The notes below the pieces were generated by a model. It did no database searches, was not told where the DNA came from, and saw nothing but the letters and a program-made list of their open reading frames with translations. Shown piece by piece: positions 43,731 to 56,149 of a DNA stretch of 64,000 nucleotides (its first letter is position 1; each line of letters begins with the position of its first letter). Location of the stretch: positions 13,604,202 to 13,668,201 of the forward strand of contig CM033738.1 of assembly GCA_019671005.1 (NCBI GenBank), in the 5' to 3' direction. A program made the position numbers and the translations under genes. This DNA comes from Hibiscus mutabilis. Taxonomy: Eukaryota; Streptophyta; Magnoliopsida; Malvales; Malvaceae.

Positions 43731-46161
43731 TGATATAACCTCTTAAATTTGACCTAATTTCTTAAGTCGAATCTTGGAAGTTAAGTTTGAAAAACTTATC
43801 CCTCAAGAAAGGTTATTAGGTTTAATAAATCAAATTACATTTAATTATAAAAGAGCGGAACGACAAAATTATATCATTTAAATAAAACGTAATCGTTTAG
43901 CAAAATTTCAACAGTCATTATAAAATCTAAAAGAATTTCAAATAATGCATGTCAAACCATTAAGTCTCAAAATAATAATAATAATGTCCCAAATTCAAAA
44001 TCATCCAAAATAATAATAATAAATAAATAAAATTCGATGTCTAAATAATCATACTGTATAATAAGACAAAGTCTGATAATACGAAAATCCTCCAAGTACC
44101 GTACGCTTAAGCCGGAGTATCTGAAAGAGGAACTAAGGGAGGGTAAGCTATGAAGCTCAGTGTGTCTCTAAAGTGTAGATAAAAACACATAACAGAAATT
44201 CGAACAACAAGCATAGTTCAACAGTCATCTCAATATACATATGCATACAATCTGAGACATAAAATGTAATGTCATGCACCCATCTCTATACACCGTCCGA
44301 AGAGTAAGGTTCCCCAGAACCACTCTAACTACATCATCACCATCCAAAGTGGAACGAACCGAAGGTAGAGCCACTGATCCGAAGTGGAATTCAGCCTGAA
44401 TGGTGAACCCACTGAACTTCCCCATACAATTCCTCAACCCAAATGATATGACATGTTCTGGTTTATATTTTTCAAATTCGATAGTATATCCGATCTATTA
44501 ATTTAATCCAAGTATATACAATATATGTCCGATATTATTTTAGTCCGATTCTGATATCTGATGCATGACATGCCATCGTACAAAACATACCATAATTCAC
44601 AGATCATTCAGTTAGTCACATATACAACATGCACGCATAACATAGAACACAAAAATGATATAGCACATGAAGAGACACAACTTAGGCAACTAATAACTCA
44701 ACGTTGAGAGTGACGTCTCCCACGCTCAGCTCTAGTATTCGATCGAAAAGAGTCAACACCTACGAGGTCAACAAAATATAATTATTTACTACTACTATGC
44801 CACACTAACATAACCACTAAACGAAATCATACTCACGTGCAGAACTTGCAGGCTGTACGGAAGGAGGTCGAACATGTGGAGGAGAAAGAAGATTCTCAGG
44901 CTTTGATTCAACATCACCTGAACACAATAATATTCGATCAGATTCTGATATTCAAAATTTTCAAAATACTGACTATAATTAATTGTAGATAGAAAAATGG
45001 TCTTTCAGTTTGAATTTGGGAAAACGGGCAACGGATTTGGAATTAGAACGTCAAAAAACTTAAAGTTAACTTGGGTCGTACAAAGTCAACGCTGACATCA
45101 TCAAAAAGTCAATGCTGGCGTCAGCCAAAAAAGTAACGCCAACGTCACCCAAAAAGTCAATGCTAACGTCAGTCAAAAAGTCAACGCTAACGTCAGGTCG
45201 GGTCACGGGTCAGGTCATTGGGTCGGGTCAACGAGTCATCGGGTCAAGTTAACGGGTTGGGTCAACTCATCTGGTTCAGTTCATTGCTTCAGTCTAGGTC
45301 TGACCTGGCTCGGGTCATTGGTTCGGTTCGGCCTTACACTCCTTTTGGCCTCTCATGCTTGGGTTCAATAAACACAACCCAATTCCCTTTACCCAAACAA
45401 CCGAAAGGGTCTAAGGTCTTGACTGCTAGGGTGTCAAACCTCAAACAGTGGCGACCTTAAGTTGGCACCGGCGAATGATCCGATTAAGGTGGCGGCGGCT
45501 CACGAAAATACATACGCTGACCGAAATAGTCGATTCTGACCACCACTACGAACCCATGAATCTCTGGAACACCCATTCACATAAAGAAACACCAAAGAAA
45601 CCTATTCAAAAACTTACCCAAACATAAAAGCAACGACTGGCCGTAAACGCAAGAAACCTAAACGGTTATCTATGATTTTCGAGCAAAGGACGGTTAACGG
45701 GGGTGTGGTCGGCTGAAAGGGTTTTGCATGCGAGAGGACAATGAGATAAAAGACGATGACCGTACTACTCACGGACGGCGTTTGAGGGGCTCACCAGAGC
45801 TTCGACGGTGAAGCACGCAAGAAGGGCTAGGGATTTCAGAGGAGTTCGAGTGAGGGGCGTATGGCTACAGGTTTGAAAATAAACAATTGTGGGAGCTTAA
45901 ACGTCTGATAGGGTTAAACGAGGTTTATCCTTTTAGAAAAAAGGGTAAATCACAAAAGAAGTCCCTACACATACCCGAACCATGAAATAGCCCCATAAAT
46001 CTAATATTTTCCTAAATTGGTCACTTAAATAACTTTTATACCCAATTGAATCCACCAATCAAAATTAGGGTTTCACATTTAATTCTCAAAAATTAGGGTT
46101 TTCAATTAGGGATTTTACAAATTTGGGTTTTTTAAATTGGGGAAAAGTTTGGGGTATGACA
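43731..46161 (-). repeat. Left (3') LTR of the first chromovirus, about 2.4 kb
   Basis: On the minus strand it begins TGTCATACCCC and ends close to TATCA; the paired LTR at 51005 ends TTACA. The first 1.5 kb of plus-strand text matches 51005-52474. It contains a 24-bp tandem repeat at 45081-45196 and a GGGTC-rich stretch after it. Confidence 0.85.
45081..45196. repeat. 24-bp tandem repeat with TGACGTCA-like core in chromovirus LTR
   Basis: About five units of AAAAAGTCAACGCTAACGTCAG(T/C)C. The other LTR has about three at 52351-52430, including one TTGACGTCAGC. The copy number differs between the two LTRs of the same element. Confidence 0.85.
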
Positions 46162-46181
46162 ACTCTCTCCTCCTTAAAAGA
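46162..46181 (-). promoter_or_regulatory. Polypurine tract of the first chromovirus
   Basis: On the minus strand CTTTTAAGGAGGAGAGAGT directly precedes the LTR start TGTCATACC. Confidence 0.75.
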
Positions 46182-47338
46182 AATTTCGGCCTCGAAATTT
46201 ACCTGGATCGAAAAGATGTGGATACTGAGCTTTGACAACGGCCTTGGGCTCCCACGTAGCCTCATCCTAACCACGATTACGCCATAAGACCTTGACCATC
46301 TTAATGGTTTTCCTCCATAGAACCTTCTTGTCCTGAGCAAGAATCTCAACTGGCTCCTCCTTGAAATGCAAGCCGGGACGAATCTCAACCTCTTCCACAA
46401 GAATAATATGGGACGGATCAGCATGATAGCGTCTCAACACTGAAACATGGAAGACGTCATTAATACGCTTAAGTTCTGGTGGTGACTCAAGCTGATAGGC
46501 AACTGGTCCAACTCATAGAATAATCCGATAAGGGCCGATGAAACGAAGACTCAGTTTGCCTTTCTGACCAAATCGAAGTACTTTCCTCAACTGATATACT
46601 TTTAAGAAAACCTCATCTCCAACCTCATACTCAATATCCTGACGTCTCAAATTGGCATAAGACTTTTGTCTGTCGAAAGTAGCCTTAAGCCAATCCCGAA
46701 TCAATCTGACAGTATGTTCAACCTCATAGACAATATCCGATCCCAACAATCTATGCTCATTAAGCTCGGTCCAACCAATAGGTGTACAATACTTACGCCC
46801 ATACAAAGCCTCATACGATGCTATCTTGATACTAGCCTGGTAGCTATTATTGTAAGCGAACTCCGCATGCGGTATGAAATATTCCCAACTGCCTCTATAA
46901 TCCAGCTGAAGTAACCTCTCAACATATCCTCAAGAACCTAGATTACCCACTCAGACTAGCCATCGGTCTGAGATGATAAGCATTGCTAAAGTTTAACCGA
47001 GTACCCAAAGCAGTGTGAAGCAGCCTCCAGAACTTCGTTGTGAACCTTGGGTCCCGATCAGAAATGATAGACAAAGCCACCCCATGAAGTCTAGCAATCT
47101 CCGAAATGTAAAGCTTAGCTAACCTACTCAAAGAATAGTTAACCCGAACAGGAATAAAGTGTGCAGACTTAGTCAACCGATCAACAATAACCCAGATAGA
47201 TTCTTTCTTAGAGAGAGTCAAAGGAAGACCACTAACAAAATCTGTCGTCACGCGCTCCCATTTCCACTGAGGAATCTCAATATGATGAAGTAACCCAGAC
47301 GGACGATGATGCTCTGCTTTTACCTTCTGACAAGTCAA
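46165..47338 (-). pseudogene. Integrase and chromodomain of the first chromovirus, broken
   Basis: The frame 47338-46943 has CQKVKAEHHRPSGLL, TTDFVSGLPL and ISDRDPRFTTKFW, giving two of the integrase acidic residues. The Glu region follows in another frame with stops. The C-terminal part (46806-46513) has YGRKYCTPIGW and GDEVFLKV. Beyond a stop, text resembling HVSVLRRYHADPSHI, FKEEPVEIL, KVLWRN and EATWEP is a chromodomain, which in this lineage guides integration to particular chromatin. The upstream zinc-binding part is degraded. Confidence 0.82.
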
Positions 47339-47509
47339 ACACTTCTACACAAACCCAACAACATTCCTCTTTAGGCCCTTCCACTAGTATCTCACACAAA
47401 GATTCTTATACATCTTATCCCCACTAGGATGTATAGAGTAGGGACTATCATGGGCTTAATGTAAGATAACCTGCTTCAAGCCAGAATTCCTCGGAATACA
47501 ATATCAGCC

Positions 47510-49031
47510 TCAGAAACACAATACACCATCCTGATCAATAAAGAAATCCTGAGATATACCTTCTTCAACCTCTTTTATACGGTGCATTAAGAACGAATCG
47601 CTAGGTTGTTCAACTCGAATATCTGAAATCAAGGTAGGAATAACCCAAAGTTTTTCCAAAATACTGTCATCCTCATACAAACTCATCCAAGCAAACAAGG
47701 CTCTCAAATCTGAAATGGTATTACGACTCAAGGCGTCGGCAACAACATTAGCCTTGCCTGGATGATACTCAGTTTCACAGTCATAGTCTTTAAGAAGCTT
47801 TAACCAATGACGTTGTCTCAGGTTCAACTCCTTTTGAGTGAGAAGATATTTTAGACTCTTATGGTCTGTGAAGATATAACACTTCTCTCTATAGAGATAA
47901 TGTCTCCAGATCTTGAGAGCAAAGATCACAACAGCAAACTCAAGGTCATGGGTAGGATAGTTACACTCATGCGGTTTCAGCTATCGGGACGCATAGACGG
48001 TGTAAGCCTTCTCAGGCTCTGGTTGAATTAGGACCGGTGCTTCAGTCAACACATTCTGCTGAGCCTTAGACCAGACAAAAGGAACATTCTTCCTTAGAAG
48101 TTTAGTCAACGGAGCTGCGATGATCGAGAAACCCTCAACAAACCTCCGATAATAGCCGGGTAAACCCAAAAAATTTTGGATCTCAGGAACATTCTTGGGT
48201 TACTTCCAACTCATGATAGCCTCAATCTTCTTCGGATCAACCTGAATACCCTCAGCAGAAATGATATGCCCCAAAAACATCACCTCTGACAGCCAGAATT
48301 TACACTTACTGAATTTTGCATAAAGCTATTTCTCCCTTAGAGTTTGTAAAACAATCCAGAGATGTTCCTCATGCTCAACCTTAGGTTTAGAATAAACCAG
48401 AATATCGTCTATAAAGACTACGACAAACTGATCGAGATAGAGTTGAAACACTCTATTCATCATATCCATGAAGGAGGTAGGAGCGTTAGTCAACCCAAAG
48501 GGCATCACAAGGAACTCGCAATGACTGTAATGTATCCGAAAAGCTATTTTGAAAGTATCAGAATCCTTAACATTGAGTTGGTAATAACCAGATCTCAGAT
48601 CTATCTTAGATAACACCGTAGCTCCCCGAAATTGATCGAATAGATCATCAATACGAGGAAGGGGATACTTGTTCTTGATTGTCAGCTTGTTCAACTTTTG
48701 GTAATCAATACACAGTCGAAGTGTCCCATCATTCTTCTTAACAAAAAAATAGGGGCTCCACACGGAGAAACACTGGATGGATAAATCCCCTGTCTAGCAG
48801 TTCTTACAACTGAACCTTCAACTCTTTAAGCTCTTTCGGTTCCATCCGGTAAGGTGTCATAGAGACAAGAGCTGAACCCGGATAAAATTTAATACCAAAC
48901 TCAATCTCACCACGCTTTGGCTGAACACCAGGCAATTCGTCTGGAAATACATCAGGAAAGTCGCTCACAACCCAGATTATCTTTCCCCGAGTCAGATTGT
49001 CTCGGATCAAGAATGTAAGCAAGGTATGCAA
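47510..49031 (-). pseudogene. Reverse transcriptase and RNase H of the first chromovirus, broken
   Basis: RT spans 49031-48326, with FPDVFPDELPG upstream, then LRLCIDYQKLNKLTIKNKYP, RSGYYQLNVKD, MPFGLTNAPTSFMDMMN and VVFIDDILVYSKP (the FIDD variant of the YxDD motif). RNase H follows at 48169-47510 with LPGYYRRFVEGFS, VYASR, RHYLYREKCYIFTDHKSLKY and GKANVVADALSR. Stops near 48800 and 48000 and frame changes break it. Confidence 0.88.
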
Positions 49032-50800
49032 TGAAACCCTTCTTGATCATCTTCTCAGCTTTGAGAGCCAATATTACGTTAGATAGGAAGCCCCGATGTT
49101 CTCCAAAAAGAACTACCTCCCGATCATCAGAAGTTTTTAGATTTGCTCTTTTCTTCTCACAATCCAGATTGACTCGGTGGGCAGACAAACAGTCTATACC
49201 TAGAATTAGGTCAAACTTACCAAAGGACAACTCCATCAAATTATCCGAAAAGATTTCCCCTTGGATCTCAAGAGGAAAATTTTTATACACCCTAGAAACC
49301 ACCACAGGGTCACCTACCGGACTATGTACGGTAACAACATTAGCAACATCTTCAACATGAATTTCAAGACCCCCAGATACAGAACTCCTGACATACGAAT
49401 GAGTAGACCCATTATCTAACAGTGCAAAATAAGAGATAGAATGAATAGAAAGGTACCAGTAATAACATCTGGCTCATCACGATCCTCATGCCTCCTGGTA
49501 GCATAAACCAACCCAGGATGTCTTGCCCTTGAACTAGGTAATCCTCTACTCTGAGCAGGCCTACCTCTACCAACAGTACTCGAAATAGCAGATCTACCAT
49601 AACCTCTCCTTCTACTAGGAGTCTGAACAGATGCCTAAGACTGACTTGGAACATATGCAGATGAATGTGCCACTTGACAATCTCTAAAAAGATGCTTAAA
49701 AGAACCGCATCGAAAACAAGCCCCAGACTGCCTCCTACACTCGCCTGGATGTCATTTCTTGCAAAAAAACACTGTGGCACCCCTCGAGAATTAGACGAAC
49801 CTCCAACACTGGCAGTCAAAATAGTAGATGTCACTGGTCTAGCTCTAGAGTAACTCTGATGGTCATACTCATATTTAGTCCTCTTCCTAAACTGATTCCC
49901 CTAACTGTGCTGAATTGTTGCAGTCGACTGCCTTCTGGCCCAATCATTACCCTAAGACTCTCGTTGTTTCTTCATTAATTCTATCTACTCAGTAGTTCTG
50001 GCCCGCTGGCTGATCTCCTTATACTCATTATCCTGATGTAAAGTAATCTCAGTCTTGATAGAAAAATACAGCCTCTCAGAAACTAATCACACATCTCTTT
50101 TTTGTAGTAATCAGTCCTGGAACATATTGGAGAAGCCTCAAAAACTCTATCTCATAGTCATTAACGCTCATATCATTATGCTCTAAATTCATAAAGTTGT
50201 CTCGGCACTTTGCTAGATACTCGGGTCCAACATACCGGTCTTGAAATGGCTGTCTAAAAATCTCCCATAAAATCTGACTAGATGGAACAACTTTTTCCTC
50301 TGCTTCCCACCTATTATGGGCCTCACCCTGCAGCAATGATACAACAGCTCTCAATTTCTGGTCGGCAGGATACTCCATCTCTACTAACAACCGTTGAAGT
50401 TTCTTCAGCCAATACTCAGCATCAGTCGGGTTTGCACCTAACTTGCCATCAAACATGATCATTCCGGCAGCTAAGAACTCGATACATATAGGTTTCTTCA
50501 CGCCTTCAAACTAACGGAGGTAACGAAGCAACTCTCTCTGCACGATAATAGAATTTATGCCTACTGTCTCGCTATCCTCGGAATTACATGGACCAACACT
50601 CTGCGTCCACTGGCCAGGTGCTTATTTCGAGCTTTAGCTAGATTCCTTTACATAAGCACCGTGTACCTCATCCTGATCCTACGACAGATCTGCAGAAGGA
50701 AAAGCATCACCCTCAACAGTGGTATACTGACCTCAGCCATGGCCTCGGCCATGACCACGTCCAGTCGCTAATCTAGAACTCCTACAAGGTAGCATAGTAG
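49031..50800 (-). pseudogene. Gag and protease of the first chromovirus, broken
   Basis: Gag starts near 50795 and is readable at 50501-50076 (EYWLKKLQRLLVEMEYP, LLQGEAHNRWE, FQDRYVGPEYLAKCRDNFM). A zinc knuckle of the CX2CX4HX4C form (CFRCGSFKHLFRDC) lies near 49700. The protease is at about 49430-49031, with LLDNGSTHSYV where active relatives have D-S/T-G, so the catalytic turn is altered, and then FDLILGIDCLSAHRV. Several stops interrupt the frame. Confidence 0.82.
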
Positions 50801-50985
50801 TCTATCAGAAAGAAGATAATCCTAAGTTAGAGTCGGTACTTGGAGTTTCTATTCAAAATAACATAATCTTTAAAATATTATATTTATTAGAAATTCTCGT
50901 TTTGCCTAAAAATATTTAGTATGCATGCAAAAATCATTTTCGGTTTAAAATTTCATGCGAGCTACACAGTTTGAGGGCTGAACCT

Positions 50986-51000
50986 AGGCTCTGATACCAC
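50986..51000 (-). other. Primer-binding site of the first chromovirus
   Basis: On the minus strand TGGTATCAGAGCCTAGG lies four bases inside the 5' LTR (right LTR starting at 51005). It matches the common initiator tRNA-Met primer site. Confidence 0.82.
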
Positions 51001-51004
51001 TAAA

Positions 51005-52474
51005 TGTAACCTCCTAAATTTGAACTAATTTCTTAAGCCGAATCTTGGAAGTTAAGTTTGAAAAACTTATCCCTCAAGAAAGGTTATTATGTTTAATAAA
51101 TCAAATTACATCTTAATTATAAAAGAGCGGAACCACACAATTATATCATTTAAATAAAACGTAGTCGTTTAGCAAAATTTCAACAGTCATTATAAAATCA
51201 AAAGAATTTCAAATAATGCATGTCAAACCATTAAGTCTCAAAATAATAATAATAATGTCCCAAATACAAAATCATCCAAAATAATAATAATAAATAAATA
51301 AAATTCGATGTCTGAATAATTATACTGTATAATAAGACAAAGTCTGATGATACGAAAATCACCCAAGTATCGTACGCCTAAGCCTGAGTATCTGAAAGAT
51401 GAACTAAGGGGGAGTAAACTATGAAGCTAATTGTGTCTCTAAAGTGCAGATAAAAACACATAACAGAAATCTGAACAACAAGCATAGTTCAACAATCATC
51501 TCAATATACATATGTATACAATCTGAGACATAAAATGTAATGTCATTCACCCATCTCCATACACCGTCCGAAGAGTAAGGTTCCCCAGAAGCACTCTAAC
51601 TACATCGTCACCATCCAAAGTAGAACAACCCGAAGGTGGAGCCACTGATCTGAAGTGAAATTCAGCCCGAAAGGTGAACCCACTAAACTTCCTTGTACAA
51701 TTTCCCAACCCAAATGATATGACATGTTCCAGTTTATATTTTCTAAATTCGAGAGTATATCCGATCTATTAATTTAATCCAAGTATATACAATATATGTC
51801 TGATATTATTTTAGTCCGATTCTGATATCTGATGCATGACATGCCATCATATAAAACATACCATAATTCACAGATCATTCAGTCAGTCACATATACAACA
51901 TGCACGCATAACATAGAACATAGAAATGATATAGCACAGAAAAAGACACAACTTAGGCAGCTAATAACTCAACGTCGAGAGTGACGTCTCCCACGCCCAA
52001 CTCTAGTATTCGGTCAAAAAGAGTCAACACCTACGAGGTTAACAAAATATAATTATTTACTACTACTATGCCACACTAACATAACCACTAAACAAAATCA
52101 TACTCACGTGCAGAACTTGCAGGCTGTGTGGAAGGAGGTCGAACAGGTGGAGGAGGAAGAAGATTTTCTGGCTCTGAGTCAACATCACCTGGACACAATA
52201 ATATTTGATCAGATTTCGATATTCAAAATTCTCAAAATACTGACTATAATTAATTGTAGATAGCAAAACGGTCTTTTGGGTTTGAATTTGGGAAAATGGG
52301 CAGCGGATTTAGAATTAGAACGTCGAAAAATGTAAAGTTAACTTGGGTCGCAAAAAGCCAAAAAGTCAACGATAACGTCAGCCAAAAAGTCAACGCTAAC
52401 GTCAGCCAAAAAGTTAAAATTGACGTCAGCTCAGGTCGGGTTAACGGTCATCGGGTCGGGTCAATGAGTCATCG
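51005..52474 (-). repeat. Right (5') LTR of the first chromovirus, truncated by insertion
   Basis: It starts TGTAACCTCC and is collinear with 43731 onward. It stops at GAGTCATCG (52474), where the next element begins TGTAATATCCC. In the intact left LTR the matching text continues GGGTCAAG, so the break is an insertion point. Confidence 0.88.
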
Positions 52475-55400
52475 TGTAATATCCCAAATCTTGGCCTAGG
52501 AATGTATCATGAGTCTTACTAGTCAATTCGATTTGAAATCATTAAGTATTAGATTAATTAATCAATTTTGGGACTGAAATTAAAGAATTAAAAACATGGA
52601 AAACTAATTATCAAGTGACTAAACAGAAGAATTATGCAACTTTTGGATTGCATGTAAGAATGAGAATAATACTAAACCTTGTACACATGTCACCCTTACT
52701 GTGAGACAAATGAGAGGGGGTCGGCTAGGTGAAGATCATTTAGTCAATATCTCCTTCTTCCTCTCATAGCCGAAACCTCATAGTAAGGGGGAGACTAGAG
52801 TTTTGCCATGGAAATCTAAGGAGTGGAGCTTGTTGATCAAATTTTCAACGTTTTTGATTTAATATCTTGAGGAATGAAGTAAGCAATCTCTTCCTTTCTC
52901 TTAATTTGAGTTTTTACTTGAAAACTTTCCATGAGTTCTTTTTGTGTTATGTGTTAGTAGGATTGTTAGAGAATCATTCATGTTTCAAATCTTCCATAGA
53001 TCATTCGAATAAGTTATGCTTTGAATTTAAGCCATGCATGTAGCTTGTTAGAATGTTTATACATTCTTTAGTGAATTTTGATTAGGTATTCATAATATGA
53101 TAGAGCTATATGAATGGTGAATTGAAGCATGATTCATGTACAATTTGAATTTGGAATAAACGGTGTTATTGCTATTCTCTTCGGTTAATTGAAGCATATT
53201 AGGGGTTGCTGGAAATTTGTCATAGTTTGAAGGTTAATATGTATATATGTGTAAGCATGCGTAATTTGCAAATGTTGCCATCTTTTGATCACATTGATAG
53301 ATGAATTGAATTGACCTAGGCTTATATGAATATGTATATAAATTGAATTAACATGTTAGAAGTATCATCTAAGTGATTATGAAGCTAAAAATCCAGCCTA
53401 GTGAAATATGCCAAGAAAACTCTGTTCTGGGCAGTAACTTTGAAAAATCACTATAAATTGTATAAAAAGGAATTTAAGGCTGAAAATTTTATGGACAATT
53501 CCTAAACATGTCTAAATTTATTAGGAGAAAACAGAATTGAATTCTGGATTGTAGAATGAAATGTAGAGAAGAAACACTAAGGACAGTGCAAACTGTCCAG
53601 AGTTGTAAATTGCCCTATCTTTAAACTAAAAACTGTATTAATTGGCAAAGAATTAAAATGCAAGGCCTATATGGTTAGAAATAAAATTAAGTTAGCTTTC
53701 CAACGGTGTAAACCAATTGAAATTTTGATGTATTGAATGAAAGTTATGCATGTTTAAGTAAACAGTGCACAAGCTGCCTGACAGCAGCAGTTTAGATGTT
53801 ATTAGTCTTGTATATATGATGTGTTAACCTTGTTTCTATGTTGAATGATTTTGTGATTACATGTTTTGACCTTGTTCTATCTATGTAATTTATTAGAGCA
53901 AAGAGAGGACTTTGGAGAAGGATCTAAATTTGAGCATTCAAGGGACAAGAAAAAAGGGATAATCTTGCAAGACTAATTAAGCTTGGAGTAGTGTGAGTGT
54001 ATTTAATATAGGGTTAGGACTTAGGTCCTCACCAAAGATGCATGTCTACTTATTGTTATTTTATGCCATGTAAATATACTTGATTTAATGTTTGGTTGTG
54101 ATGAAAAAGTGGAAGAATGATTTAAACTAAAACTTGAGATCTAATTGAAACCTGTATGTTGTTAAATTATCTAAGAAAAAAAGTGAAAACAAATGCTTGA
54201 ACCTTGATGCCTTGACTTTGATTAATTCGAATGAATACTTGGATGTACCACTATGATTTAAATACTTGCTAACATAATATACATCGTGAATTAAAGATCT
54301 TGCTTGATGCCTAAGAAATGGCATATGTTAATTGCTCGCTTGAATGACAATATTAAATTGCAAAGTGTAGAGCTAAGGCTCAATTGGCCTAAGGGTTGTG
54401 TATATGAACATGATTTTGCAATGTATCGCTTGAATTGATCCTTGAATATGTTATTGCTTGACATAAACATGTAATACTTGAATAAGTGATTCATAATTGA
54501 ACAAAGCCTTGGTTGTTAGTGGTCATAGGTGGAAGGGCATGCCTTAGAGTCTAGAGCTCATTGTGTCAGGGTGAACTACGGCCCAGGGCTAAGACCCCTA
54601 ATTGACGACAAATGGAGGGTACGTATGTGTGGTCTTTGGCGACAGTAGGAGGGTTGACCAGTACTGCGGTACAGTACTGTGGTACATCTTGCATACTACG
54701 GTACATCTTGTGGGACAGTTGGTTGGAGACTCGATTACCTGGACAACTAAATACCAAAGGCATAAACTAAAGAAAGCAAATGAGAAATAATTAAAGAATA
54801 AAGCTCATTTGATACTTGAATTATATGATTCTTGAATTACTTGATACTTGAATCACTTGATATGTAAGCTTGAATTACTCGAATTGCTTGACATGTAATG
54901 CTTGATTTTTTTACATGAAACTCTTGAAATGATAATTGCCTATGCTTGGACCTTGTATTGTATGACTTGCTATTTGGATTACTTGACATGTATTCTTGAA
55001 ATGAAAAACATGTAAACTTGAACTAATATGTACTTGATTTGAATTGAAATGTGTATATTGCTTGAGCATGTTATTTGACTTGAAATGTAGATTGAACTAA
55101 GCTTGAATTCGAATTGCTTCCAACCTTGACTACGCTCAACTTAGCTAAGTGATATATGTCTAATAAATTGGTTATAACTAGTTGCTACCTCACTAAGTAT
55201 ATATCTTGTACTTATCACTCTTGTTTCCATTCTTCCCAACCACGGGTTAAAGGATTCGATCGTTGCTTGATCCTGTAGCCTGATTTCTTGAGCTCGAAGC
55301 AAGACACAAGCATAGCTAAACTATGGTTCATACTTGTTTTGTACTCCCCTAGTTGGTGGCACTTAGTTGTATATAATGTCTTGTGCATGCATTTTGAATG

Positions 55401-55992
55401 CTTGGAAACTTGTATATGTATATGTTTTGAATGGGCTTATTATGTATGAACTTGGTTGATAATATCAACTAAGTAATGGACTCTTTTTGCTGCGCATATT
55501 GATATGTATACATGGAACATTCAAAGTGATCATCTAGCCTTGCATCATTCGAATGTCTTGTGAGTTAACCACTTGTGTGATCATACCATGTTGTACATGT
55601 ATTTTTATAAGATTGAATGGTAAATGCCGAATGGTAAGGATGGCATATGCTTGCTTGGAATCAAGGTATGTACTATTGATCATGTTTAATAAGTTATGTA
55701 TATAATGTCACATGTATCGAGCTAAAGAGCAAAGAAAAGAAATGAAACATGCTTGCTTATTTAGGTTTTGAATGTTGATTGTATGATGGAAGAATATTGA
55801 TGTTAATTGAAATTTTTGGTAACCTATAATGTATGTAAAGTTGATTGCTTATATGATAGGTAATGAATGTTTGCTTACTTGTTAGATAAGTAACTCATCT
55901 AATAGGGATGAGTTAGCCTTGTTCTATCTTGTAATGTACTTGGTAATGCTCCCGAACCGATTTACTGCCAACCCGAAGTAGGGGGTGTTACA
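52475..55992 (+). repeat. 5' LTR of the second chromovirus, 3.5 kb
   Basis: The ends are TGTAATATCCC and GGTGTTACA. Near 54655-54720 short palindromic GTAC phrases (CAGTACTG, CGGTACAG, GGTACATCTTG) are repeated. Near 54805-55090 there is a degenerate ACTTGA(A/T) minisatellite-like stretch. The small open frames inside are not genes. Confidence 0.88.
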
Positions 55993-55996
55993 TTTA

Positions 55997-56010
55997 TTGG
56001 TAATCAAAGC
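55997..56010 (+). other. Degenerate primer-binding site of the second chromovirus
   Basis: TTGGTAATCAAAGC lies four bases after the LTR end. It resembles TTGGTATCAGAGC with one extra base and one change, so an initiator tRNA-Met primer is likely. Confidence 0.65.
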
Positions 56011-56149
56011 TTTTTTTAGTCGGTTCTAAGATTGAACCGGGCTCTCTTGCATCATATAGGATACTTGTGCCACCTAGGAGACTTGTATTGTATAGCTTGT
56101 GTCTTTGCTTAACTAAACTGAATTTCTAATTGTTCTATTTGAACGTAGA

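Larger units (their letters stand above)
43731..52474 (-). mobile_element. Ty3/gypsy chromovirus (Tekay/Del-like), interrupted in its right LTR
   Basis: Left LTR 43731-46161 and right LTR fragment 51005-52474 flank a 4.8-kb interior. On the minus strand the order is primer site, gag with zinc knuckle, protease, RT, RNase H, integrase, chromodomain and purine tract, the order of chromoviruses. Frames are broken in most domains. It lies within copia element B and is itself cut by the element starting at 52475. Confidence 0.88.
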
